The notes beneath the pieces were generated by a model. That model searched no databases and had not been told where the DNA came from. It was given only the letters and a program-made list of their open reading frames with translations. A stretch of 64,000 bases of DNA, taken from Anoxybacillus mongoliensis. Its GTDB lineage: Bacteria > Bacillota > Bacilli > Bacillales > Anoxybacillaceae. The stretch spans positions 1 to 64,000 of the forward strand of contig NZ_JACHEQ010000009.1 of assembly GCF_014201515.1 (NCBI RefSeq), written 5' to 3'. The stretch's first letter is position 1; each line of letters starts with the position of its first letter. The translations under genes were made by a program, and so were the position numbers. Below are positions 45,084 through 54,393 of the stretch, piece by piece.

Positions 45084-45117
45084 ACAAGTCTAAGGTTTCC
45101 TTAGGCTTGTTTTTTAT
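45084..45117 (+). terminator. Terminator of alsT
   Basis: 12-bp arms with one G-U pair (45084-45095 / 45099-45110), 3-base loop, then TTTTTATTT. Confidence 0.85.
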
Positions 45118-45127
45118 TTACACAATC

Positions 45128-45147
45128 CATTGTAAAAGTTTACAATG
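45128..45147. promoter_or_regulatory. Perfect 20-bp palindrome upstream of the 64-residue ORF
   Basis: CATTGTAAA-AG-TTTACAATG. Possible operator for the ORF at 45260; regulator unknown. A TATAAT lies about 40 bases further on. Confidence 0.4.
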
Positions 45148-45259
45148 TTGTAACAGTTTCAATCTTTTTTGTAATACAGGTTTACATTATAATAATAATC
45201 GGAATGAATATTTGAAGATATACGAAGATATACAAAAGAAAAAAGAAAGGAGGATTTAT

Positions 45260-45454
45260 ATGAAACAGTACATTTTCACTTTTAGTACACACCATCAACA
45301 ACCAGTTATATGGGAAGAAGCCATTATTGCAGATGGTATGATGGATGCGTGCATAAAAGCGAAAAAATTATGTCGTCAGTATGAACGAGAAAAACAAATC
45401 CCGATCCGTATTCAATACAAAGGTGTTCGCTACTATAATGAAGATATCGCATAA
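45260..45454 (+). CDS. Small protein of unknown function
   Basis: A 64-residue soluble ORF with an excellent AAAGGAGG site 6 bases before ATG. It reads like a small alpha/beta protein: YIFTFSTHHQQPVIWEEA, a helix MDACIKAKKLCRQYEREK, then IPIRIQYKGVRYYNED. I do not recognise the family. Own promoter region and terminator; 28 bases of hairpin separate it from dif. Confidence 0.7.
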   Translation: MKQYIFTFSTHHQQPVIWEEAIIADGMMDACIKAKKLCRQYEREKQIPIRIQYKGVRYYNEDIA

Positions 45455-45501
45455 ACGACATAAGAAAGGACGGATTTATGATTTATAGTGTTTGTTTCAT
45501 C

Positions 45502-45557
45502 ATAAGCCGCAGCTAGTTACTAACATATCCATGAGTAGCTGTGGCTTATAATTTTTT
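45502..45557 (+). terminator. Terminator of the 64-residue ORF
   Basis: 14-bp arms with one G-U pair (45502-45515 / 45536-45549), 20-base loop, then AATTTTTT. Confidence 0.75.
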
Positions 45558-45604
45558 CTTTCGTCTCAAAAACAAAAGTTTACTTATTATATGAGATATA
45601 ATTC

Positions 45605-45637
<33 letters not shown>

Positions 45638-45653
45638 AAAAAATGAATATGAA

Positions 45654-45681
45654 AGAAGGCAGGTTTTATTCTGCCCTCTTG
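45654..45681 (-). terminator. Terminator of the ferritin-like gene
   Basis: Arms AAGAAGGCAG / CTGCCCTCTT with one wobble; follows the stop codon on the minus strand. The T-run is weak (TTTCAT). Confidence 0.6.
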
Positions 45682-46095
45682 TTATTCAGCTTTGGAAAAA
45701 TAGTATACAAACCAAACAGCGTGATTTTGTTCATCAGCCGCCGCGCGCCGAAATACTTCTTTTATATACGGGTTCGTTGTATAGTCCGCAATTTCTAAAT
45801 AAAAATCGACGGTTTTTTGTTCATCTTGTAATGCTAATTCTAGTCCATTTTTATAATCATTTGGGCATCTTTCAATCATTTTCGGTTGAGGTCGTCTTCC
45901 GGTCAAACTCATATAAATATACTCGAACTGTTGGAAATGTTTAATTTCATCTTGCCGAATTTCAAGAATTTGTTTTCGGATACTTTCCTCTGTTGCCAAA
46001 TTAGCTAATGTTGCATAACAATGAATCGCACTATACTCCCCATTAATGGCTTTTTCAAGGTCCTTCATAAACCTTATATTGCTTTGTTCATCCAT
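45682..46095 (-). CDS. Ferritin-like di-iron protein (rubrerythrin-related)
   Basis: A 137-residue four-helix protein with paired Glu/His motifs of a di-iron site: INGEYSAIHCYATLA, EIRQDEIKHFQQF, LALQDEQKTVDFYLEIADY, and AAADEQNHAVWF. No rubredoxin tail. Could be an oxidase or peroxide scavenger, or a spore-coat-type ferritin-like protein. ATG 46095 is set by AGGGGGG; longer frames lack signals. Located right beside dif. Confidence 0.82.
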   Translation of the reverse strand: MDEQSNIRFMKDLEKAINGEYSAIHCYATLANLATEESIRKQILEIRQDEIKHFQQFEYIYMSLTGRRPQPKMIERCPNDYKNGLELALQDEQKTVDFYLEIADYTTNPYIKEVFRRAAADEQNHAVWFVYYFSKAE

Positions 46096-46231
46096 GATGA
46101 AAGCCCCCCTGTTTTTCCTCACTCTATCGTATGAGCCATTAATGGATGGGTGCATGTTCTTTTCTTATTTCCAAACCTCTCCCCTTTTCGCTATACTGAA
46201 CAAGTAGTCTTATGCTTAGGAGGAAAATAGG

Positions 46232-48313
46232 ATGAAATCACTTGTTCTTGCCGAAAAGCCGAGCGTGGCAAGAGAAATTGCTCGCGTGCTTGGCTGTCGG
46301 GAACAACATAAACATTACTTGGAAGGACCGAAATATATTGTCACATGGGCGCTTGGGCATTTAATCGAATTAAAAATGCCCGAGCATTATAATCCAACAT
46401 ATAAAACGTGGCGACTAGAAGATTTACCGATTATCCCAGAAAAAATGGGCCTCAACATCATTCGACAAACGAGCCATCAATTTCGGGGCATTGAGACACT
46501 TGCAAAACGCCCAGACATTAAAAACTGCATCATTGCCACCGACGCCGGACGGGAAGGCGAACTTGTCGCACGGTGGATTTTGCAAAAAATCGGTTGGAAA
46601 AAACCGCTCCTTCGCCTTTGGATTTCGTCGCAAACCGACCATGCGATTCGCGACGGGTTTCAACATTTAAAACCAGGAAAACAGTTTGATCGTTTATATG
46701 AATCAGCTGTTTGCCGGGCAGAAGCAGATTGGTTGATTGGATTAAACGTGACGAGAGCACTAACGACCAAATACAATGAACCCCTTTCTGCAGGTCGTGT
46801 CCAAACACCGACGCTTGCAATGATGATTGAGCGAGAAAAAGAAATTCAGTCGTTTCAACCGGTACCATATTGGACAATTCATGCGAACATTGGTGCTGTT
46901 GTTGCTACTTTAGAGCGAAACGGGGAAAAGCGGATTTTTTCGAAAGAGCTGGCGGAACAGCTATATGAAAAACTAAAAAACAAGCAAGCAACCGTTATTT
47001 CTATTGAACGAAAAGCAAAAAAAGAGTCACAGCCGCTCCCTTACGACTTAACTGAATTACAACGGGACGCAAACAAACGATTTGGCTTTTCTGCGAAAAA
47101 AACGTCAAGTGTGTTACAGCGGTTATATGAACAGCATAAACTCGTCACGTATCCGCGCACCGATTCGCGCTACTTAACGACCGATACGGAAAACACGATG
47201 TTTGATCGACTAGAGGCAATGAAATCTGGGTATGGAGACGAAATTGCTCCGCTTTTAAAACATAAGGGAAAAGTGATAGCTCGACGGGTATTTGATAATG
47301 AAAAAGTAACCGATCACCATGCGATTATCCCGACGGAAGAGCGACTAGATATCGGCAAGCTTTCTGCTGATGAACGAAAACTATATGATTTAATTGCTCG
47401 TCGCTTTTTAGCACTTTTTTATCCAGCTTGTGAATACGAAACGGTTCATGTTGTTTTTGATATCGCTGGCGAAGCGTTTATCGCGCGTGAAACACAAGTA
47501 GTAAACGTAGGATTTCGTCGCGTTTTAGAAAAACAAGAGGAAAAAGTAGCTTTCCCTACGTTTACAAAAGGACAACCGGTGTCCGTTCGGTTAGAGAAAA
47601 AAGAAATGCTGACAGAACCTCCTCTTCGCTATTCCGAAGCGGATTTGTTGTCACAAATGGAAAAATACGGACTAGGTACGCCAGCGACCCGCGCCGACAT
47701 TATTGAACGCCTGATCGAAACAGAAACGGTCGAGCGGAAAAACGGGCGGTTTTACCCGACACCGAAAGGAAAACAATTAATTGAACTTGTAAACGAGGAA
47801 TTAAAATCGCCACAGTTGACCGCAAAGTGGGAAAAAGAATTAGAAGCAATCGCCCGCGGAAACGGTGATCCGAAAACGTTCCTGCAAAACATCCGCAAGC
47901 AAACGGAGCGGTTAGTGACGGAAATAAAACAAAGCGATCGAACGTACCGTGCCCATAATTTAACTGGTTCAATGTGTCCAGAATGCGGGTCGTTTTTAAA
48001 AGAACGGGCGACAAAAGAAGGACGTATGCTTGTATGCTCGAATATGGCATGCCGATTTCGAAAACGAAAAGATCCAAAACTTTCGAACCGACGCTGCCCA
48101 CAATGCAAAAAACGAATGGAAATTCATGAAGGAAAAGCAGGTGTCTACTTCCAATGCCGCCCTTGCAATGTCATTGAAAAAGCTGAAGAGCAGAAAAAAA
48201 CAAAACTAGGACATAAGGAACGGGCGTTATTGAAAAAATATAGTGCCGAGAATGATTCGTTTGGCACAAGTTTAGGCGATTTGTTAAAACAGGTGTTGGA
48301 GAAAAAAGAGTAA
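46232..48313 (+). CDS. topB: DNA topoisomerase III (TopB)
   Basis: A 693-residue type IA topoisomerase: TOPRIM start KSLVLAEKPSVAREIARVLG, ATDAGREGELVARW, LSAGRVQTPTLAMM, and the active tyrosine in VTYPRTDSRYL. The C terminus carries zinc-ribbon cysteine pairs (CPECG...CSNMAC; CPQCKK...CRPC). Decatenates single-stranded junctions at the end of replication, which suits a terminus location. GC content looks higher than in the genes to the left. Confidence 0.95.
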   Translation: MKSLVLAEKPSVAREIARVLGCREQHKHYLEGPKYIVTWALGHLIELKMPEHYNPTYKTWRLEDLPIIPEKMGLNIIRQTSHQFRGIETLAKRPDIKNCIIATDAGREGELVARWILQKIGWKKPLLRLWISSQTDHAIRDGFQHLKPGKQFDRLYESAVCRAEADWLIGLNVTRALTTKYNEPLSAGRVQTPTLAMMIEREKEIQSFQPVPYWTIHANIGAVVATLERNGEKRIFSKELAEQLYEKLKNKQATVISIERKAKKESQPLPYDLTELQRDANKRFGFSAKKTSSVLQRLYEQHKLVTYPRTDSRYLTTDTENTMFDRLEAMKSGYGDEIAPLLKHKGKVIARRVFDNEKVTDHHAIIPTEERLDIGKLSADERKLYDLIARRFLALFYPACEYETVHVVFDIAGEAFIARETQVVNVGFRRVLEKQEEKVAFPTFTKGQPVSVRLEKKEMLTEPPLRYSEADLLSQMEKYGLGTPATRADIIERLIETETVERKNGRFYPTPKGKQLIELVNEELKSPQLTAKWEKELEAIARGNGDPKTFLQNIRKQTERLVTEIKQSDRTYRAHNLTGSMCPECGSFLKERATKEGRMLVCSNMACRFRKRKDPKLSNRRCPQCKKRMEIHEGKAGVYFQCRPCNVIEKAEEQKKTKLGHKERALLKKYSAENDSFGTSLGDLLKQVLEKKE

Positions 48314-48333
48314 AGCTCAAGGGATCGAAAGCT

Positions 48334-48366
48334 AAAGCTGTTGGAACAAGCCCAACAGCTTTTTTA
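48334..48366. terminator. Bidirectional terminator topB / GNAT
   Basis: Perfect 11-bp arms 48334-48344 / 48352-48362, then TTTTT; lies between convergent genes. Confidence 0.85.
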
Positions 48367-49239
48367 TCTCATCTGCTTCTGCATCCACACTTGTTTGACG
48401 GTTGTTTGAAAGCCGATTTCTTTTAAAAGTGAGTAGGTGGTCAACGAATAAGTAACCGGTATGTTTGCTGCTACTTTCACGACCTCGTCTGAACAAGTGC
48501 CGAACACGTTTGTAAGTAAAAATCGAAGGATATGTTCTGTATCGTTTCTTTCGGGGTGAGTTTCGCATTGAAATAAAATCGTTTTTTCATGCTTGCCTGT
48601 TGCGTCAAAAACACGGCGATAATATGCGTAACCGATGTCGCATCCCCGTTCGTCTTTTACAAGAAGCGCTTCGCCATTTTTGGCGCTTTGCCATTGCGTT
48701 TGCCACGGATGTAGCCCTTTATAAAACGAAAGATGGCTTATTTGTTGTGGAATAGTGATTTCCACTTGAAATGGTTCGTCCTCTAGTAAACGTGGCATCG
48801 CTTTTTGAAATTGCAAATATTCGAGTTCATCTACGATTTCATATCCGAACTTTTTATATAGTCCAATAGCTCGCTCGTTTTCGCTAATCGCTTCCAATGT
48901 TGCAAGCCCAATGCCTGCTTCTTGGTAAACGTCAAGTGTCGCTTCCATTAACGCCTTTCCAACCCCTGTTTTTCGAAACGCAGGTGCTACTCCTGTGCCA
49001 CCGTTCCAAGCCATTGAAGTTCCTTTCCATTCACGAACGCCGTTTAGCACAATCCCAACTGGCTCGTCATGATAAAAAGCAATAATGGATAACGAAGGAG
49101 AAAGCCCTTCTCCTACTACTCGATGCAAAAAGCTTTCTATCGTCAGTTGAATCGGAAAATAATACCCTTCAAATCCATCGTTCCAAGCACGTACCGCTTC
49201 TTCTAACGTACATTCCGATAGCCGTTTTATTTGTAGCAT
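48364..49239 (-). CDS. GNAT-family N-acetyltransferase
   Basis: A 291-residue protein. The acetyl-CoA motif is GVAPAFRKTGVGKALMEATL (about 85-105) and ENERAIGLYKKFGYEIV follows, so the catalytic GNAT fold is in the N-terminal half. The second half (about 150-291) looks like a degenerate second GNAT repeat. Substrate unknown. GGAGGG upstream of ATG. Confidence 0.85.
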   Translation of the reverse strand: MLQIKRLSECTLEEAVRAWNDGFEGYYFPIQLTIESFLHRVVGEGLSPSLSIIAFYHDEPVGIVLNGVREWKGTSMAWNGGTGVAPAFRKTGVGKALMEATLDVYQEAGIGLATLEAISENERAIGLYKKFGYEIVDELEYLQFQKAMPRLLEDEPFQVEITIPQQISHLSFYKGLHPWQTQWQSAKNGEALLVKDERGCDIGYAYYRRVFDATGKHEKTILFQCETHPERNDTEHILRFLLTNVFGTCSDEVVKVAANIPVTYSLTTYSLLKEIGFQTTVKQVWMQKQMR

Positions 49240-49299
49240 ATTCCCTCCATTATGCCGTAATGTTTTCTTTGGACGAAGCTTCTTTTTTCTGTTAAATGT

Positions 49300-50394
49300 C
49301 TAGTGAATCGTCAGCTGTTTGGTTGAGTTGTGTCGATGTTTTCGATAATAACGCGCCATCACAGGAATGACATCGCGGAAATCAGGGCAAGTAATCCCTA
49401 TCTTTGCTAAAGTGTTGCGTGTATTTGTTGCATCATATATGGACGCACATTCGAAATATTCGAGCGCCTCTTTTTCTACGCGCAACCATTTACGAAGGAA
49501 GGAAAATGACATCGCCCATTTGACAAGACTCAGCGGCAGTATTCCTTTCGGTTCTTTCCCGAGATATTCGGTCATCATCATCCGATAAATGTCTCTCATT
49601 TTGTACGGGTTGGGATCGGTTAAATGATACGTTTTGCCAATCGCTTCGTCCGTATGTGCCAAATAGAGCGTCGCCTCGATAATGTAGTCAACCGGAACAA
49701 AATTTCCTTGCGCCTCCCCTTTGCCGAGATACGGAATGACAGGAAGGAACTTTAGACGCTCAAACATGTTGAGCATAAAATACAAACCATCAAATTTCAT
49801 CGTTTCTCCTGTTTTTGAATGACCAACCACAATGCCAGGACGAATAATCGTCGTTGGCACGTTGTGTGCTACTTCACGTACAGCTAATTCTGCAAGAAAT
49901 TTCGTTTCTTCGTAATGGTTCTTAAATGACTGTCCTTTATCAAGTTCATGCTCGAAAATCACTCCTTGTCGCGTTCCTGATACGTATGCAGTGCTAAAAT
50001 ATACATAGCGCTGCAAATGCGGAAGTAAGGAAACCCATTCATTCACTTGTTTTGTTCCCTCTACGTTGACCATTCGGGCAATGTGTTTAGGGACAGCCAA
50101 GTCGTAAATAGCTGCAAGATGGAATACGTGGGTGACTGACTGTGCCAGCATGTGAAGCTGTTTTTCTGAGAGTGCAAGGTTTGACTTAGTAATATCCCCT
50201 TCGATGATTTCCCATTTTGCCTGTGGAAAATGAGTGGAAGAACAAATTTTTTCTTTTTCTGCTATCGCTTTCTCTTTCATAGGAGGAAGCACCAATGTAT
50301 ATACTTTTTCTGGAGCCCATTTCGCAATTAACTCCTCAAGCAACATCGACGAAATAAATCCCGGAAATCCGGTAAAAAAATAAACATTCCCCAC
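49300..50394 (-). CDS. Extended SDR protein, thioester/fatty-acyl-reductase-like
   Basis: A 364-residue Rossmann protein: YFFTGFPGFISSMLLEEL replaces the usual GxxGxxG start (TGFPGFIS), then THVFHLAAIYDL, YFSTAYVSG and the YEETKFLAE active-site lysine region, FVPVDYI. The pattern fits NAD_binding_4 proteins such as acyl-CoA or thioester reductases. GAGGTGGGG upstream. Substrate unknown; the neighbouring SDR may act on the same compound. Confidence 0.82.
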   Translation of the reverse strand: MGNVYFFTGFPGFISSMLLEELIAKWAPEKVYTLVLPPMKEKAIAEKEKICSSTHFPQAKWEIIEGDITKSNLALSEKQLHMLAQSVTHVFHLAAIYDLAVPKHIARMVNVEGTKQVNEWVSLLPHLQRYVYFSTAYVSGTRQGVIFEHELDKGQSFKNHYEETKFLAELAVREVAHNVPTTIIRPGIVVGHSKTGETMKFDGLYFMLNMFERLKFLPVIPYLGKGEAQGNFVPVDYIIEATLYLAHTDEAIGKTYHLTDPNPYKMRDIYRMMMTEYLGKEPKGILPLSLVKWAMSFSFLRKWLRVEKEALEYFECASIYDATNTRNTLAKIGITCPDFRDVIPVMARYYRKHRHNSTKQLTIH

Positions 50395-50504
50395 CTCTTT
50401 CCCCCCTGTTTCATTCTGGTCTAAAACACTTTGTCAATGATTTTATAAAATTTTCAAAACTCCTACTTCAAAATATATGTTGTCTGTAGCTGCATATGTG
50501 GTAC

Positions 50505-51362
50505 TTATTTTTGTTTAAGAGATTTCATGACAATCCATTCCCACCACTTCCATGGCAACAAGTTTTTCAGCATTAGCGTCAATGCGACTCCTCTCCCTAC
50601 GGGGTAACGCAAATGAGGAGTCGGCGATTGGACGACTTTGATTATTTGCCTAATGACTTCGTCAGGAGGTGGAGCTGTTTTGGCTACTCGATTCACGTAT
50701 TGCACAATGGTTTTCATTTCTTTTTCATATGGCGAACCTGAACGGACGGACATCTCTTGAAGCCCTTTCGACCAAATGTTTGTTTTGAATGACCCGGGCT
50801 CAATTAACACGACATATACCCCATACGGCAACATCTCTAAACGAAGCGATTCGCTAAATCCTTCGACAGCAAATTTCGAAGCGACATATGAACCCATCGC
50901 CGGAGAACCGATTCGTCCGCTAATGCTACTAATGTTGATAATCTTACCACTACGTTGCGTTCGCATAACTGGCAAAACCGATTTTGTAACGGCAACTAAT
51001 CCGAAAAAGTTCGTCGCAAACTGACGCTCCCAGTCTTCAAGTTCAAGTTCCTCCACAAAACCGCCAACAGCAAACCCGGCGTTGTTAACTAATACATCGA
51101 TCCGTCCATAGCGATTAGTTACATTGTTCACGATCGATTCCACCGCGGCAAAATCGGTGACATCGAGAGATACGACTTCTATCTGATCGTACACGCCGGC
51201 TTCACACGCCACGGTTGCAAGCATTTCTTTGTTTTGCCTGTTTCGCATCGAAGCAACGACCCGATATCCTTCACGCGCAAGTGCAACGCTTACGAGTAGC
51301 CCAAACCCACTGGAGGCCCCTGTCACTAGCGCCACTGACGGGGAGTTTACATTTTGATTCAC
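50505..51362 (-). CDS. Classical SDR oxidoreductase
   Basis: A 285-residue short-chain dehydrogenase: cofactor site VTGASSGFGLLV, LVNNAGF, catalytic Ser in INISSISG and YVASKFAVEG (Tyr-x-x-x-Lys). The Arg in SMRNR at strand 2 suggests NADP. GTG start with GAGGAGG upstream. About 110 bases from the next SDR on the same strand. Confidence 0.9.
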   Translation of the reverse strand: MNQNVNSPSVALVTGASSGFGLLVSVALAREGYRVVASMRNRQNKEMLATVACEAGVYDQIEVVSLDVTDFAAVESIVNNVTNRYGRIDVLVNNAGFAVGGFVEELELEDWERQFATNFFGLVAVTKSVLPVMRTQRSGKIINISSISGRIGSPAMGSYVASKFAVEGFSESLRLEMLPYGVYVVLIEPGSFKTNIWSKGLQEMSVRSGSPYEKEMKTIVQYVNRVAKTAPPPDEVIRQIIKVVQSPTPHLRYPVGRGVALTLMLKNLLPWKWWEWIVMKSLKQK

Positions 51363-51437
51363 GACAATCCTCCTCGCTACTATAAAGACATATTTATTAG
51401 AATTAGATAATGGTAGGTAATATTCCTGCTATTTTAC

Positions 51438-51475
51438 AAAATCGCCCCCATCACGCACTGATGGAGGTCGATTTT
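51438..51475 (-). terminator. Hairpin at the 3' end of the first EamA gene
   Basis: Arms AAAATCG... about 16 bp, one bulge, covering the stop codon; minus-strand TTTT at the 3' side. Confidence 0.6.
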
Positions 51476-52344
51476 TTCTTTGGTTTAAGTTCCTTTGTTG
51501 TGACAACAAGCATAGCTCCACTCAACACAATCAGTCCCCCAATCATTTGGATAGACGATACGCTTTCATGTAAAAATACCATTGATAGAAGGAACGTCAC
51601 GATCGGTTCTATCATACTTAAAATTGCTGCTTTTGTCGGGCCAATGATATTCATTCCTGCAAAAAACGCCAGCATTGCTAAAACGCTCGAAACGAACGAT
51701 GTTCCGATCACCGGAATCCATCCTTTCGCATCAAATTGGAAATGTAGCGTTTCTGTACTGATTCCCCAGACAAAAAAAGACAGAGCTGCAAAAAGTGCGA
51801 TGTAGGCGCTTGCTGTAATCGGTGGAACGTGTGCTATCACTTTATTTCCGACAATAATGTAAATCGAGTAAATTACCGCTGCTCCAATAGCTAACGCAAT
51901 ACCAAGTGGATGAATTTTTCCTTCTGGTGCTCCTAGAACGAGCAACATCCCCGAAAAAGAAATCAAGATCGCTATGACGGTTTGTCTCGTCAACTTTTCT
52001 TTATTGATAAAAAACGAAAAAACAGCGACGAATATAGGGTTTAAATACAACAATAAAGCAGCGAGCGATGACGGAATGTACTTTACGGCATGAAAATAAA
52101 GCGAAGATTGTAGCATATAGAAAATGCCGCCAAGTAAGAATAGATAAAATAACTGGGACCACGATACTTTCTCGTTTTTCTTTTTGAACCATGCATACAT
52201 AAAAAAGAACAGAGCAGCCAAGGCAAAACGTAAAAACAACAAGGTCGTGACGTTGACGCCGCTATTGTATGCATGTAATGCAAAGATCGGGATAAACGCA
52301 AATCCGGTTGCCGATAACAATACGAGCCCATAGCCTTTCCACAT
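51451..52344 (-). CDS. EamA/DMT-family transporter
   Basis: A 297-residue membrane protein of ten helices in two EamA repeats (about 5-137 and 150-285), with the paired marks LLFLRFALAALFF and LLLYLNPIFVAVFSF, then GPTKAAILSMIEPIVTFLLS. Drug/metabolite exporter superfamily; substrate unknown. A second EamA gene lies directly upstream on the same strand. Confidence 0.88.
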   Translation of the reverse strand: MWKGYGLVLLSATGFAFIPIFALHAYNSGVNVTTLLFLRFALAALFFFMYAWFKKKNEKVSWSQLFYLFLLGGIFYMLQSSLYFHAVKYIPSSLAALLLYLNPIFVAVFSFFINKEKLTRQTVIAILISFSGMLLVLGAPEGKIHPLGIALAIGAAVIYSIYIIVGNKVIAHVPPITASAYIALFAALSFFVWGISTETLHFQFDAKGWIPVIGTSFVSSVLAMLAFFAGMNIIGPTKAAILSMIEPIVTFLLSMVFLHESVSSIQMIGGLIVLSGAMLVVTTKELKPKKKSTSISA

Positions 52345-52384
52345 GTTTCTTGTACCTCAAGTATGATTATTTTTTGCAAAAAAG

Positions 52385-53317
52385 TCATATGTTTGCTCTT
52401 TTTTTAGTGAGAGAAAACACCATGTTCTCTTGTTTGCTGTAAATATTAAGTAAAATACCACTAAAGACAAACGCTGCTCCAATAATATGAGTGAACGTTA
52501 AATGTTCATTAAAAAACATTGTTCCCATTACGGTAGCAGAAATAGGCATGACATTAATGAAAACGGAAGCAGTTGAAGCACCTACTTTTTGGATGCCATT
52601 ATACCACCAAACAAAGCTGATTGCCGAAACAACAATAGCAACGTATAGAACGCTCAACCAAACATCCCATCCGCTCGCTTCAATGGATGCAAGGGAAGTG
52701 TAATATAGCGCAAACGGCGCTAGAAATACTGTCCCAAAACCTGTTGCATATGTTGTCGCTGCAAGAGGACTAAATTTTTTCATCGCAATTTTTCCAATGA
52801 CAGAGTATGTACTCCAGCTGAGACATGCTCCTACTAACACGAGATCGATTGGTGCGACACCCATTTCGATAAGTACAGACGGATGACCGTTTGTAATGAT
52901 ATATACCGCCCCAAATACAGCAAGAAACATACCAAATATGCTTCTCATGTTCAATCTTTCTTTTAAAAACAATGCCGACATCAGCGTAATGAGCGGTGCG
53001 TTAACTGCAATGACTAGTGAGCTTTTGACGATTGGTGCGTATTTCGTAGCCATAAAAAAGAAAATATTGTACAAAAACACTCCTGTTAAACCAAGAAGTG
53101 CTAACACCCCCCAGTCTTTTTTGGATGGCGTTGATCTATTCGGCTCTTTCCAATGTAATAACGGAAATAAAATCAAACTAGCGCCAAAAAAGCGAAAAAA
53201 AGCAACTGACACAGGATGTAAAGTCGTTGTTGCAATTTTTCCAGCAACAAAGGCCCCGCCCCAGATGGTAGCGGTTAAAAACAAAAGAATGTACGTTTTC
53301 ATATTTCTTGTTGGCAT
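52385..53317 (-). CDS. EamA/DMT-family transporter
   Basis: A 310-residue, ten-helix protein with two EamA repeats (FLTATIWGGAFVAGK; VAFFRFFGASLILF; NVMPISATVMGTMFFNE). AGGAGG upstream of ATG. Divergent from the LysR gene with a shared 122-base control region, so that regulator probably controls it. About 40 bases before the other EamA gene; the two are not closely alike in sequence. Confidence 0.88.
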   Translation of the reverse strand: MPTRNMKTYILLFLTATIWGGAFVAGKIATTTLHPVSVAFFRFFGASLILFPLLHWKEPNRSTPSKKDWGVLALLGLTGVFLYNIFFFMATKYAPIVKSSLVIAVNAPLITLMSALFLKERLNMRSIFGMFLAVFGAVYIITNGHPSVLIEMGVAPIDLVLVGACLSWSTYSVIGKIAMKKFSPLAATTYATGFGTVFLAPFALYYTSLASIEASGWDVWLSVLYVAIVVSAISFVWWYNGIQKVGASTASVFINVMPISATVMGTMFFNEHLTFTHIIGAAFVFSGILLNIYSKQENMVFSLTKKRANI

Positions 53318-53397
53318 GAAACATCCTCCTGACTCATTGTTAAATTTCTGTTATAATCAATTTTACAAGTATTTGGTCATAGGTGTTATTGATAATA

Positions 53398-53416
53398 ATT
53401 GATATTGTTCATCAAT
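53398..53416. promoter_or_regulatory. LysR-type box between eamA and lysR
   Basis: ATTGAT-N7-ATCAAT (T-N11-A form) sits 23 bases before the LysR start, as expected for autoregulation and divergent control. Confidence 0.6.
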
Positions 53417-53439
53417 ATTTTTGATGGGGAGCTGGAAGT

Positions 53440-54321
53440 ATGAATCTTGATTATTTGCATACATTTCGTGAAGTGGCGAAATGGAATAGCTTTACGAAGG
53501 CTGGTGAGATGTTGGGGTACGCCCAATCGAGTGTGACAACACAAATAAAAAAACTAGAAGAGGAATTTGGTGTTATTTTGTTTGAACGTTGGGGCGGGAA
53601 AATTAAACTGACATCTGCCGGAATCGAACTGCTTGAATATGCAAATAAAATTGTTAGTTTGATTGATGAAGCAAAGCAAAGTCTTTCCGAGCAAGCAGAC
53701 CTCGCTGGGAGTTTATCGATCGGTACGATTGAGTCAGTCGCTGGGTTTTATCTTCCACCTTATTTACAAGCATTTAAGCAAAGGTATCCGAGAGTAAATT
53801 TGCTGTTGCAACAAAATATTTGTAATCGACTTGTCAAAGGAGTAAAGGAAGGGAAATATGATTTAGCTATTATTCTAGATGAAAAACGAGAAGATCCAGA
53901 TCTAAATGTTACCGTGATTAAACAAGAGCCGCTAGTTCTTGTTGCTAAACCGGATCATCATTTAGCCCAATTAGATAAAGTGGATATACGTATGTTAAGT
54001 GATGAAAAGCTTATTGTGACCGAACAAGGATGTAGTTATCGAGAAGTCATTGGAAATTTGTATCGTAATCATAGTATTCGTTTTGAATACACGATTGAAT
54101 TAGGTAGCATTGAAGCAATTAAACGCTGTGTCGCTTATGGACTTGGTATCGCTTTTTTGCCGCTCATGGCGGTAGAGACAGAACTAGCAAAAGGGAGTTT
54201 AGTTCGTATTTTTCTTCCAGAGGCGGATATGCGCCTCTCCCTTCAACTTATATACCATCGTAAAAAATGGTTGTCACAATCAATGAAGCAATTGACAAGT
54301 CTTTTAGTGAAAGAAATTTAA
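53440..54321 (+). CDS. LysR-family transcriptional regulator
   Basis: A 293-residue regulator: N-terminal helix-turn-helix (MNLDYLHTFREVAKWNSFTKA ... YAQSSVTTQIKKLEEE), then a periplasmic-binding-type effector domain (about 90-290). It stands divergent to the EamA exporter pair and likely activates it with an unknown ligand. Own terminator. Confidence 0.92.
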   Translation: MNLDYLHTFREVAKWNSFTKAGEMLGYAQSSVTTQIKKLEEEFGVILFERWGGKIKLTSAGIELLEYANKIVSLIDEAKQSLSEQADLAGSLSIGTIESVAGFYLPPYLQAFKQRYPRVNLLLQQNICNRLVKGVKEGKYDLAIILDEKREDPDLNVTVIKQEPLVLVAKPDHHLAQLDKVDIRMLSDEKLIVTEQGCSYREVIGNLYRNHSIRFEYTIELGSIEAIKRCVAYGLGIAFLPLMAVETELAKGSLVRIFLPEADMRLSLQLIYHRKKWLSQSMKQLTSLLVKEI

Positions 54322-54323
54322 GG

Positions 54324-54363
54324 AGAGCCAAACGGGGATCTTCTCGTTTGGCTCTTTAAGTTT
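54324..54363 (+). terminator. Terminator of lysR
   Basis: Perfect 11-bp arms 54324-54334 / 54345-54355, then TTAAGTTT. Confidence 0.72.
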
Positions 54364-54393
54364 ACATAATTAAATTATGGGAAATATATCGTT

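Noticed and set aside
45478-45516. 12-codon ORF after the 64-residue gene
   Set aside because: Its end lies inside the terminator hairpin; too short to support.
49105-49112. SpoIIIE/SRS-type octamer GAGAAGGG on the minus strand pointing to dif
   Set aside because: Orientation fits, but a single hand-found copy is no evidence without a whole-genome count.
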